DNA of 39,750 nt from Lautropia sp. (GTDB lineage: Bacteria > Pseudomonadota > Gammaproteobacteria > Burkholderiales > Burkholderiaceae_E), in contig JAUNLD010000023.1 in NCBI GenBank assembly GCA_030532425.1, positions 1 through 39,750 on the forward strand. Reading direction: 5' to 3'. Below are positions 32,247 to 39,750 of the stretch, piece after piece. Position 1 is the stretch's first letter. Each line of letters opens with the position of its first letter. The notes beneath the pieces are model-generated. The model had not been told where the DNA came from. It saw only the letters and a program-made list of their open reading frames with translations, and made no database searches. The translations under genes and the position numbers were made by a program.

Positions 32247-33148
32247 GTGTACAACCAGTTCACCCGCAATTCGGCGCCACTCTGGCCAGAAGCCTTGGCG
32301 CGAAAAGTCGCATTGAGCGTATTGCCGCGCGAAAGCCCGTAGCCCACGCCCAGCACCAGATCACTTTCCGTTCTGTTGTAGCCCCTACGCTGACCACCCA
32401 AGGTATCGGCCGAGTGACGCAGCCACTGCATGCCGCCACTGAGCGTGACCCGATCATTGACCGCAAACGCCACGGAAGGATGGATCTGCAGCAGGCCGCC
32501 CGGCTTGAACGACGCTCTGCCGTCCCCGGATGAACGCGCCAGGCGATAGCTGCTGGTGACGGAAAAGACGATCGGGTCGACAGCCTTGTAGGCCGTCACG
32601 CCCAACAGCGCTGACTTGAAGCGGGCCTTGTCTTCCAGGCGCCGCTCCACCACGGCCAGCTCGGCAAAGCCCAGCACGGCCGGTGTGTCGTCGTCTTCCT
32701 TGAACTGGTAATTGATGCCCGCCCACAGATCGGAGAAACGGGATGTACTGCTGCTGCTGACACCATTCACATCCTGCGCACGCTCGCTGCTGGCCAGCAT
32801 GCTGGCGCGTGCATAGACTTCAGCCTTGGCGGTTGCGCCGTAACGCAAGCCAACGGTGGGCACAAAGTTGTCGCTGTTGGCATTGCGCTCGCCTACCGTG
32901 GCGGGCACCGCAACAAAGGAGGTGGAACCGGTCTGCACCAGCACCGGGTCGGCAGTGGACACATCCTGCTGGTCGCGGTTGGCGTAGGCAAAGGACAAGT
33001 CCAGCTTGAACCTGCCCTTGTCGGTGATGAGATCTTCCACCGTCAGGGGCAGATCATCCGCCCAAGCCGAGCCACTGGCTGCGCATGCAATCAGCGTGCC
33101 CAGCGCCCAGCACTTGTTCCGTTCCTTATAATTTGTCGACGCATTCAT
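32237..33148 (-). CDS. Outer-membrane beta-barrel protein of the precursor/C39 locus
   Basis: A 303-residue protein with a signal peptide ending SAWA (about residue 30), then alternating hydrophobic/polar stretches typical of antiparallel barrel strands (RFKLDLSFAYANRDQ; VGLRYGATAKAEVYARASM; LWAGINYQFKEDD; DLVLGVGYGLSRGNTLNATF; GAELRVNWLYTFK). The aromatic-rich end fits Bam-dependent insertion, although the final residue is Lys. It resembles the small 'transporter' barrels found beside C39-peptidase genes, such as the FapF idea in amyloid systems; I infer a role in passage of the mature peptide over the outer membrane. The gene precedes precursor B by 145 bases on the same strand. Confidence 0.75.
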   Translation of the reverse strand: MNASTNYKERNKCWALGTLIACAASGSAWADDLPLTVEDLITDKGRFKLDLSFAYANRDQQDVSTADPVLVQTGSTSFVAVPATVGERNANSDNFVPTVGLRYGATAKAEVYARASMLASSERAQDVNGVSSSSTSRFSDLWAGINYQFKEDDDTPAVLGFAELAVVERRLEDKARFKSALLGVTAYKAVDPIVFSVTSSYRLARSSGDGRASFKPGGLLQIHPSVAFAVNDRVTLSGGMQWLRHSADTLGGQRRGYNRTESDLVLGVGYGLSRGNTLNATFRAKASGQSGAELRVNWLYTFK

Positions 33149-33633
33149 CGTGGCAGAGCTGTCTCCGAAATCGTTGGAGCGATCCTAACAACCGCCATTC
33201 ACATCGTTCAATTACGCCCCATTGCTCGTCCGTAAATTATTCCGACAACAACGTCTGCACACGCGTGCCGTGTCTCGCATGCAGATACACACGCTGGCCA
33301 AACGCAATGTCCGTTCAAGCCTGCCATGACAGGGTATTGGTTCCGTCCTGAATCCTCTTTCCCGGCACAGCACATGTCAGCCTGTTGCTGTCATGCATCA
33401 AACGAAAACCTGTGCATCCTGTTCTGCTTGGTAAAATTCTGCGCCCTCTTGCGAAACGAAACGTGGGGTGTGGGGCTGCCACCCGTGTGGGGAACAGGGC
33501 ACACCCCTGCTCAACACACACCCCGCTACCGTCCATTCACCCCGAGCGTTCTTGACAGACATCAGCGTCCGTGCGGGGCGGGGTTGGATAGAATCCCCAA
33601 GGTCTCTGATCGCCTTTGCAAGGACTGGACATC
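33149..33633. promoter_or_regulatory. Divergent intergenic region with extended -10 candidate
   Basis: These 485 bases separate the barrel gene (minus) from the hydroxylase gene (plus). The left third is fairly AT-rich. At 33429-33437 TGGTAAAAT is an extended -10 element pointing toward the hydroxylase, about 200 bases ahead of it. No gene of its own is seen. Confidence 0.4.
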
Positions 33634-34839
33634 ATGGAATTCGACCTCCTCATCAGTGGCGCCGGCCCGGCGGGCCTGTGCCTGGCGCGTGCCCTGGCCG
33701 ATACGGGCCTGACGATTGGCCTGGTGGAACAGCAGCCGCTGGCTGCGCTGCAGGAGGCGCCTTTCGATGGCCGCGAGATCGCGCTGACGCAGCCTTCGGC
33801 CAGCCTGCTGCGCGAGCTGGGGCTGTGGGACCGGATCCGGGAGATCGACCCGGCGGCGCTGTCGCCGCTGCGCGATGCCCGGGTCTTCAATGGCGCCAAC
33901 CCGTTTTCGATGCTGATCGGCCATGCGCTCACCTCGCGCTCGGAGCTGGGCTGGCTGGTATCCAACCACCTGATCCGCCGCACGGCCTTTGCCGAGGTGC
34001 AGGCCGCGGCCGAACGCGATGGCCGGATCACGCTGCTGGCGGGCGTGCCGGCCATGCGGGTGCAGTGCGATGGGGAAGGCGGGGTGCTGACGCTGGCCGA
34101 TGGCAGCACGCACCGGGCACGCCTGCTGGTGGCAGCCGACAGCCGTTTTTCATCCACGCGCCGGGCCGTGGGCATCGGTGCCAGCCAGCATGATTTTGGC
34201 CGGACGATGCTGGTCTGCCAGATGACGCACGACGTGCCGCACGAACATGTGGCCTGGGAGTGGTTCGATTATGGCCAGACGCTGGCGCTGCTGCCGATGA
34301 ACGATGATCCGGCCACCGGCGAGCACCGGGCCTCGACAGTGCTGACGCTGCCACACCAGGAGATCGAGCCGCTGCTGACGATGGACGCCGCCGCCTTTGG
34401 CGAGGAGATGGCACGGCGCTTTCACGGGCGGCTGGGCGGCATGCGGCTGGCCAGCACCCGCCACAGCTATCCGCTGGTGGGGGTGATGCCGCACCGGCTG
34501 GTGGCCCGGCGCTTTGCCTGCATCGGCGACGCGGCCGTCGGCATGCACCCGGTGACGGCGCACGGATTCAATTTCGGCCTGCTCAGCGTCGACACGCTGG
34601 CCCGGGAGCTGCGCCAGGCGCTGGCCAGCGGCCGCGACATCGGCAGCCCAGAGCTGCTGGCCCGCTACGAGCGCAAGCACATGCTGGCCACGCGCCCGCT
34701 CTACGAAGTGACCAAGATGATCGCCACGCTCTACACCACCGAGGCCGCACCGGCCCGGCTGCTGCGCGATGCCGCCCTGCGGGTGGGCCAGCGGCTGACG
34801 CCCTTCCGCAAGCTGGTGGCGGCGTCGCTGACCGGCTGA
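33634..34839 (+). CDS. FAD-dependent ubiquinone-type hydroxylase, UbiH/UbiM family
   Basis: A 401-residue flavoprotein monooxygenase. The FAD-binding Rossmann motif ISGAGPAGLCLARAL is at residues 7-21 (GxGxxG at 9-14). The second FAD motif CIGDAAVGMHPVTAHGFNFG (Gly298-Asp299, His305) is the UbiH/COQ6 signature. The HPVTAHGFN wording differs from UbiH and UbiF (usually HPVAGQG) and reminds me of UbiM, the broad hydroxylase of Neisseria and some other proteobacteria. It would hydroxylate the ubiquinone ring precursor at the inner membrane. The start 33634 places the FAD motif at the normal distance; six codons upstream are also open. Family sure, UbiM assignment tentative. Confidence 0.85.
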   Translation: MEFDLLISGAGPAGLCLARALADTGLTIGLVEQQPLAALQEAPFDGREIALTQPSASLLRELGLWDRIREIDPAALSPLRDARVFNGANPFSMLIGHALTSRSELGWLVSNHLIRRTAFAEVQAAAERDGRITLLAGVPAMRVQCDGEGGVLTLADGSTHRARLLVAADSRFSSTRRAVGIGASQHDFGRTMLVCQMTHDVPHEHVAWEWFDYGQTLALLPMNDDPATGEHRASTVLTLPHQEIEPLLTMDAAAFGEEMARRFHGRLGGMRLASTRHSYPLVGVMPHRLVARRFACIGDAAVGMHPVTAHGFNFGLLSVDTLARELRQALASGRDIGSPELLARYERKHMLATRPLYEVTKMIATLYTTEAAPARLLRDAALRVGQRLTPFRKLVAASLTG

Positions 34840-34840
34840 T

Positions 34841-35062
34841 TCAGCCCGGCAGGCAGGGGCGGCGCATGCGCCACAGGACCCAGGCCAGCCATACCGGCAC
34901 CACCGGCAGCATCACCAGCCCCACCAGCAGCAGCCCCAGGGCGGTGGCCAGCCACGACCCGGCCTGCGCCACCACGCCCTTCATCCGGCTGCCCGAGGCC
35001 CCTCTGGCGCCTGCGGCCACCGGGGCGTGCGCGCCCTGCGCCACACCCTCATGCTGATCCAT
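34841..35062 (-). CDS. Small membrane protein of unknown function
   Basis: A 73-residue open frame with one long or two short hydrophobic helices (WLATALGLLLVGLVMLPVVPVWLAWVLW) and a basic end (RMRRPCLPG). GC-rich third positions look like real coding sequence, and GGAAGGGCAGGGTG gives a possible ribosome site. It is convergent with the hydroxylase gene, 1 base away. No family recognised. Confidence 0.5.
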   Translation of the reverse strand: MDQHEGVAQGAHAPVAAGARGASGSRMKGVVAQAGSWLATALGLLLVGLVMLPVVPVWLAWVLWRMRRPCLPG

Positions 35063-35253
35063 CACCCTGCCCTTCCTGCCGTCGCTGACTGAACACCCCG
35101 CCATCATCACGACAGGGCAGCAGCCGGCCAAGGGGCAGCGGATCATCGGTCCCTGCCTGCGGCCCGGCGCAGGCCGGCAGCCTCATCAGGCGTGGCAAGG
35201 CCGGCAGCGCGGTTTCAGGGGCTCAGGCCAAGACAAGCCGCCGGCCCGGCGCC

Positions 35254-36408
35254 TCAGCGCTTGAGTGCCAGGGCGGCCCCGTCATCTCCGTCCCGGATGA
35301 TGTGCCAGTGCCCGGGCGGCAGGCCGGCAAAGGTCTCGCGGTAGCGGGTGGCGCCCGCCGGCTGCCCGGTCACGTCGCGGATGACGATGCCCTCTACCTG
35401 CTGCGGATGCTCGCGCGCCACCTCGGCATAGATCTCGGGGTCGGCCTCACCGGAATCGCCGATGAGCAGAAAGCGCCGCTGCGGAAATGCCTTCAGCAGC
35501 TGGCGCAGCACGCCCAGCTTGTGCTTTTCGGAATCGCCGTTGCCCGGCAGCAGGCTGTGCCAGGCGGTGGATTCGCGCAGGTGCAGGCAGCCCGCCGGGA
35601 AGCCCTCATCGGCCAGAAACTGCTGCAAGGGCTGCAGCAGCTGCATCGGACTGGAGGACAGATAATGAAAGCAGATGCCGGTTTTTTCCTGTGCCTTCAG
35701 CCGCTGGTACCAGGCGGCCATGCCGGGCACGGGCTTGAACACGTTGACGAAGGTATTGCGCAACAGGCGGCGGGTGTTGCCCACGCCCGAGATCTTGATG
35801 GTGTCATCGATGTCGCTGACCACCGACAGCCCCTGCGGCGGCACGGGCCATAGCTGCCCGCGGCACTTGGGGCCGGGGCAGTCCAGCACCGTGTAATCGA
35901 GCGGGGCGGTCGAGCCATCCCAGGCTTCACGCGGAACCGGCAGCTCGGCCGAGGTACGGCCGGCCGCATCACTGGCCGGCAGCGTGGCTTCGGCCCCACC
36001 GGGCAAGCGCACCCGCAACACCTTGCCCCGTTCGGAGTCCTTCAGGAACAATCCGGCCCGCGCGATGTAGCGCTGGCGGCGTGCCTCATCCAGCCGGGCA
36101 AGGTCGATCCCCAGGTAGCGGGCAAACAGCCGGCGCACACCCGGACGGCGCTCGTCCTCGTACACCCACAGGTGCACGTGCGCCTGCATCGGCCCTTCGG
36201 CATTCACCTGCAGGATGCCGGGCAGGGCCAGTACCGATTCGTCGTCCTTGAGCGCGACGGCCTGCCCGGCCCGGGGCGCGGGCAGCAGACCCAGGCTGGC
36301 CAGCAGCGGCAGACCGCCCTGCATCAGGCGGCGACGGCGCGGCGAGCGCAGGGTGTGCGACGGCAGGGCCGACAGGGGCAGGCGGGCGGTGACAGGCAGG
36401 GGCTTCAC
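35254..36408 (-). CDS. App1-family phosphatidate phosphatase-like protein (DUF2183)
   Basis: About 384 residues. The C-terminal half is a HAD-like App1 catalytic domain: LSVVSDIDDTIKISGV (the DxDxT nucleophile motif), FHYLSSSPMQLLQPL and RFLLIGDSGEADPEIYAEVA. The family includes yeast App1, an actin-patch phosphatidate phosphatase; the bacterial role is unclear. The N-terminal part has SPRRRRLMQGGLPLLASLGL, like a Tat signal peptide, and ends APRAGQA. The start is uncertain: a GTG at 36408 gives a Tat-like N-region, while in-frame ATGs at 36483 and 36531 give longer and unlikely leaders. An ATG at 36324 would lose the twin Arg. Membrane lipid is the likely substrate. Confidence 0.8.
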   Translation of the reverse strand: MKPLPVTARLPLSALPSHTLRSPRRRRLMQGGLPLLASLGLLPAPRAGQAVALKDDESVLALPGILQVNAEGPMQAHVHLWVYEDERRPGVRRLFARYLGIDLARLDEARRQRYIARAGLFLKDSERGKVLRVRLPGGAEATLPASDAAGRTSAELPVPREAWDGSTAPLDYTVLDCPGPKCRGQLWPVPPQGLSVVSDIDDTIKISGVGNTRRLLRNTFVNVFKPVPGMAAWYQRLKAQEKTGICFHYLSSSPMQLLQPLQQFLADEGFPAGCLHLRESTAWHSLLPGNGDSEKHKLGVLRQLLKAFPQRRFLLIGDSGEADPEIYAEVAREHPQQVEGIVIRDVTGQPAGATRYRETFAGLPPGHWHIIRDGDDGAALALKR

Positions 36409-36642
36409 GATCGGCAAGGACAGCAGGGATGAAGACTGTCCGCGATCATACCGGCAATCGGCCTCTCCTGCGTCATGCAGCATCCCCGGCCGCCATCGGC
36501 TACGCCCAGGGGCCCAGCGGCATTGCTGCACGGCCGGGGCGCGGAGCGCACGCCGGAGACCACGCCGGACAGCACACCGGCCCCCTGCCCTACCGCGGAC
36601 CGACGGAGGCCCAGGCCATCGGCAGGTGGCGGTGCGGCAGTG

Positions 36643-36789
36643 TCAGTGACAGCCGCCCTTGCTGCCACCGCAGCGGCCACAGCCATCGCAGGGGCTGCCC
36701 GAGCTGCCCTTTTTCCTGAACACAAGCTTTCTGAGCATATAGGCGACCGCAATCACCACGATCAGGCCGACCATGATGTTCTCGTTCAT
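36643..36789 (-). CDS. FeoB-associated Cys-rich membrane protein
   Basis: A 48-residue gene too short for most ORF callers. One helix (IMVGLIVVIAVAYMLRKLVF) is followed by a basic turn and a Cys-rich tail (CDGCGRCGGSKGGCH) with four Cys and a final His. This is the FeoB-associated Cys-rich protein family found at the end of feo operons. The start overlaps the feoB stop by 4 bases (ATGA), so translation is probably coupled. A role in ferrous iron handling or in FeoB assembly is inferred. Confidence 0.88.
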   Translation of the reverse strand: MNENIMVGLIVVIAVAYMLRKLVFRKKGSSGSPCDGCGRCGGSKGGCH

Positions 36790-38653
36790 CCGAGGATCCT
36801 CGACGTGAGTTGATAGACGATCAGGGCAAACACATAGGCTGCCAGGAACAGGCCGCCCGCGATCATCCAGGTGACTTTGGCCGATTTGGTCTCACGGCGG
36901 ATGACGGCCAGCGTGGCCATGCACATCGGTGCATAGATGTACCAGGCCAGGAAGGCGAAGGCGGTGGGCAGGCCCCAGTTGCCGTGCACGATGGGAATCA
37001 GCGCATTCTGCACGGCATCTTCCGAGGCGGCCCCCACCGCGTAGACAGTGCCCAGCGCCGCCACCACCACCTCACGGGCGGCAATGCCCGGAATCATGGC
37101 GATGCACATCTGCCAGGTGAAGCCCAGCGGTGCAAAGATCGGCTGGATCAGGTGGCCCAGCGTGCCGGCCAGGCTGTAATCGATCGGCGCCCCGGTGGCT
37201 CCCTCGGGCGGCGAGGGGAAGCTGACCAGTGCCCAGAGGATCACGCTCAGCGCAAAGATCACCGTACCGGCCCGTTTGAGGAAGGCCTGCACCCGATCCC
37301 ACAGGCTGGTAAGGATGTGCCTGAAGTTGGGCATGCGGAAGGTGGGCAGCTCCATCAGCAGCGGAAACTGCTGGATGTTGCCGCGGGAGCGCGCCATTTT
37401 CTTCAGTATCCAGGCCGTCAGCGCCGCCGAGGCGATGCCGGCGGCATACAGGCCGAACAGCGTCAGGCCTTGCAGGTTGAAGAGCCCCCACACCTTCTGA
37501 TCGGGAATGATGGCGGCGATGATGAGCGCATAGATCGGCAGACGCGCCGAGCAGGTCAGCATCGGTGCGATGGCAATCGTCACCAGCCGCTCGCGCGGAT
37601 CCTGAATGGTGCGTGCCGACATCACGGCCGGCACGGCACAGGCAAAGCTGGACAGCAGCGGGATGAAGGCCCGGCCCGACAGCCCCGTGCGTGACAGCAG
37701 GTTGTCGAGCAGGAAGGCGGCCCGCGGCAGATAGCCGGAGTCTTCCAGCAGCAGGATGAAGGCAAAGAGGATGGTGATCTGCGGCAGGAAGACCAGCACG
37801 CTGCCCAGGCCGGCCAGCACCCCATTGACGAGCAGATCCTGCAACAGCCCCGGCGAGGTGTGGGCCACCACCCATTCACCCAGCGCCGCAAACCCCTCTT
37901 CGATGGCCCCATGACCGGCTCGGCCCAGGCATAGACGGCCTGGAACACCAGCAGCAGCACCACCGCCAGGATCAGCATGCCCCAGACCGGGTGCAGCACC
38001 AGCTGATCGAGCCTGCGGTGCCAGGCGGGCAGGGTCATCTCGGTACGCACCACCTGCCGCAGGATGTCTTCGACCTGCGCATACAGCGCATTGCTGTCGA
38101 GGGCCTCCAGCCGGCGCTCGGCTTCCGCAGCATCGAGCACCACCGGGGCCTGGCGCGGCAGGCTGGCCACCGCCTTGCGCACGCCCAGCACACCACGCTT
38201 GCTGATGGCCACCGTCTCCAGCACCGGCACCCCCAGCAATTCAGAGAGCTTGCCGGCATCGATGTTGAGACCGCGCGAGCGGGCCACGTCCGACAGGTTC
38301 AGCGACACCACCATCGGCAAGCCAAGTGTCTTCAGCTCAAGCATCATCCGCAGCGTCATGCGCAGGTTGGTGGCATCGGCCACGGCGATGATGGCCTGGG
38401 GCTTGTCGCCCAGGCGGCCCAGCACCATGTCGCGCGCCACCGCTTCATCGGGGCTGGTAGTGCGCAGGCTGTAGGTGCCCGGCAAGTCGATGATGTGAAC
38501 GTCGGGATCGTCGACGAAGCTGCCTTCGCGCTTGTCGACCGTCACACCGGCGTAGTTGGCCACTTTGGCATTGGAACCGGTCAGACCGTTGAACAGGACG
38601 GTCTTGCCGCAATTGGGTGCGCCCAGCAGCGCATAACAGGTGGTGGCAGCCAT
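36786..38653 (-). pseudogene. feoB: Ferrous iron transporter FeoB, interrupted by a one-base frameshift
   Basis: Two overlapping frames together make one FeoB of 622 residues, the short FeoB type. Frame 1 (from 38653) has the G-domain: P-loop GAPNCGKT (11-18), switch region YAGVTVDKREG, DLPGTYSL (G3) and NLSD (G4), then the first helix ending AWAEPVMG. Frame 2 resumes with WVVAHTSPGLLQDLLVNGVL and holds the gate motifs (VLVFLPQI, SSFACAVPAV, LTCSARLPIY). The switch point is a G4 run (C at 37907-37910 on +): one more G restores the family reading GAIEEGFAALGEW. The break is therefore one deleted base or a sequencing error in a homopolymer. Apart from that the gene is intact and sits in a normal feoA-feoB-Cys-rich operon. 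Confidence 0.92.
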
Positions 38654-38768
38654 GGTGGATTGTTGTTGAAGTCTGCGAACGGGTCAGCAAACAGAACCGG
38701 CGCCAGCAGGCAGGGGCCCGTGCCCGCCGACCCTCCCTTGTTGTTCCTGGGTCTGGGGGCTGGCGCGC

Positions 38769-39032
38769 TCAGTGGACCAGCCGGCAGAGAATCTTGTCGG
38801 CCTCGGGCTGCCGCAGGGCAAATTGCGACTGATTGCCCAGGCGGATGGCATAGGGCCCATGCCCCAGCACACCGGTGGCCACCACCACCAGCGGCACACC
38901 ATCAGAGAAACCCAGATCGGCCAGGCGCCGGGTGACGAGCGGATCAAGCTCGCCAAAGACGGGATTGGCCACGATGCACTCGATTTGCGCACGGGCACCT
39001 TGAGTGAGAGCGGAAAGCGGTAGCGTTGACAT
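38769..39032 (-). CDS. feoA: Ferrous iron transport protein FeoA
   Basis: An 87-residue SH3-like protein. LTQGARAQIECIV near the N-terminus, RRLADLGFSDGVPLVVVAT in the middle and YAIRLGNQSQFALRQPEADKI near the end are typical of FeoA. It regulates or assembles the FeoB transporter on the cytoplasmic side. The gene is 115 bases ahead of feoB on the same strand. No convincing Fur box was found upstream, although one would be expected. Confidence 0.93.
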   Translation of the reverse strand: MSTLPLSALTQGARAQIECIVANPVFGELDPLVTRRLADLGFSDGVPLVVVATGVLGHGPYAIRLGNQSQFALRQPEADKILCRLVH

Positions 39033-39447
39033 GATCGGAATCCATCCTGGATCGAAAGAGCTTCAGCTGGACATCTGCACGGCCGCGTGAATCACCCGGA
39101 TCTCACGGCCGGCGATCAACATCAGGATGCAAGCATCTTTGAAAACTGTAGGAGAAATGGCATTCAGTTGCAGAAACACCCCACAATTCGAGTCGGCTTC
39201 CAGAAACGGCTACACGCCTGCAAAAAAAACGGGCTGCGCCTGCCAGCACACCAGGTACTGGCGGGCGCAGCCCGTCGGAGCACGGGGGCACAGGTTGCAA
39301 CAGCCGGGCTGTGGCCTTCCCCCCTCAGCCCGGGGCAGGAAGGCCCGGCAGGCCGTGACAGGCACGGCACGGGCTGGCTACCGGCCACACGGTATCAGAG
39401 GCAGGTGCAGCAGGGGCAGCCAGCCCCCGCGGCGGCATGTGCTGCAC
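39033..39447. other. Intergenic region upstream of feoA
   Basis: These 415 bases hold the feoA promoter region and the terminator of the gene to the right. A slightly AT-rich piece (about 39110-39200) is the likeliest place for the feoA promoter. No other gene is supported. Confidence 0.4.
39222..39274 (-). terminator. Intrinsic terminator of the symporter gene
   Basis: On the minus strand a 17-bp stem (39258-39274 with 39230-39246, one mismatch) and an 11-base loop are followed by eight T (39229-39222). It lies about 170 bases downstream of the symporter stop and shields the feo operon from read-through. Confidence 0.9.
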
Positions 39448-39750
39448 TCAGGGCAGCTCGCCCTTGCGGCGGCGTGCCAGGAAGTCGCGGGTTTCGGTGA
39501 TGACCACCCCCGAGAGCAGCAGCAACGCGATCAGGTTGGGCACGGCCATCAGCCCGTTGAACACGTCGGAGGCCGACCAGACCAGATCGAGGCTGACACC
39601 GGCACCCAGCAGCACCGAGGCCACATAGATGATGCGATAGATGGGCACGAAGCCATCTCCGGCCAGATACGCGGCGCATTTCTCACCGTAGTAGCACCAG
39701 CCCAGGATGGTGGAATAGGCAAAGAAGATCAGCCCGAAGGTGACGAGCCA
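39448..39750 (-). CDS. Sodium:alanine/glycine symporter family protein (AGCS), C-terminal part
   Basis: The last 101 residues of a gene that enters from the right edge. FFAYSTILGWCYYGEKCAAY is the diagnostic segment of the AGCS (AlsT/DagA) family, followed by PIYRIIYVASVLLGAG, SLDLVWSASDVFNGLMAVPN and a final helix LIALLLLSGVVI with a basic tail. The family imports alanine or glycine with sodium. The start is outside the window. A strong terminator follows. Confidence 0.92.
   Translation of the reverse strand, partial: WLVTFGLIFFAYSTILGWCYYGEKCAAYLAGDGFVPIYRIIYVASVLLGAGVSLDLVWSASDVFNGLMAVPNLIALLLLSGVVITETRDFLARRRKGELP

Noticed and set aside
28648-33148. Naming the C39 locus a fap amyloid operon
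   Set aside because: The precursors lack the long imperfect repeats of FapB/FapC and no FapA or FapE is visible; only the C39 peptidase and a barrel are shared ideas.
36786-38653. Two separate FeoB genes
   Set aside because: The two frames are consecutive halves of one protein and join when one base is added; the leftover tails beyond the junction have no FeoB similarity.
39140-39175. Fur box before feoA
   Set aside because: The best stretch (GAGAAATGGCATTC) keeps only part of the consensus and has no symmetry comparable to the site at 9341.
1-39750. CRISPR array, tRNA, rRNA, insertion sequence or prophage
   Set aside because: No regularly spaced repeats, cloverleaf tRNA with a CCA end, rRNA signature, transposase or phage gene was seen on reading through.

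Overview
The window is GC-rich, densely coded DNA, probably from a betaproteobacterium of the order Burkholderiales. A Lautropia-like genome is my guess; it rests on codon use and gene families only and no search was run. I saw no rRNA, tRNA, CRISPR array, insertion sequence or phage gene.

Region 1 (1-7.04 kb) is a catabolic module. A GcvA-like LysR regulator is divergent from four tightly packed genes: hglS-type 2-oxoadipate dioxygenase/decarboxylase, an FAD amine oxidase like L-pipecolate oxidase AmaA, a fold-I PLP aminotransferase, and an ALDH7-type dehydrogenase like AmaB. Together they can take L-pipecolate through piperideine-6-carboxylate, 2-aminoadipate and 2-oxoadipate to 2-hydroxyglutarate, the lower D-lysine pathway. 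Region 2 (7.1-11.6 kb) holds a Fur-box-controlled TonB-dependent siderophore receptor and a DUF4153 membrane protein. Region 3 (11.6-17.1 kb) is one giant RHS-repeat protein with a signal peptide and a C-terminal DUF2235 (Tle1-like) hydrolase toxin domain. Region 4 (17.4-28.5 kb) is metabolic: arginase, methylmalonate-semialdehyde dehydrogenase with a divergent LysR regulator, nicotinamidase, a TIM-barrel sugar isomerase, a peptide-type ABC importer without ATPase genes, and an AmpG-like MFS transporter.

Region 5 (28.6-33.15 kb, minus strand) is the most unusual part. An outer-membrane beta-barrel gene, two small secreted precursor proteins, a polytopic membrane protein and a periplasmic C39-like peptidase lie together. 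The two precursors share an identical 66-residue N-terminal region (a Sec signal peptide followed by a double-glycine-type motif ending Gly-Ala) but have unrelated C-terminal cores. The shared part lies in a 355-bp perfect direct repeat. Between the copies are an AT-rich stretch, a possible immunity gene and a diverged 3' remnant of the outer-membrane gene. This looks like a bacteriocin-like system that gained a second cassette by recombination, with maturation in the periplasm rather than by a C39-ABC exporter.

Region 6 (33.6-39.75 kb) holds a UbiH/UbiM-type hydroxylase, a small membrane protein, an App1-type phosphatase, the feoA-feoB-Cys-rich ferrous iron operon (feoB carries a one-base frameshift), a strong terminator, and the 3' end of an AGCS sodium:amino-acid symporter.
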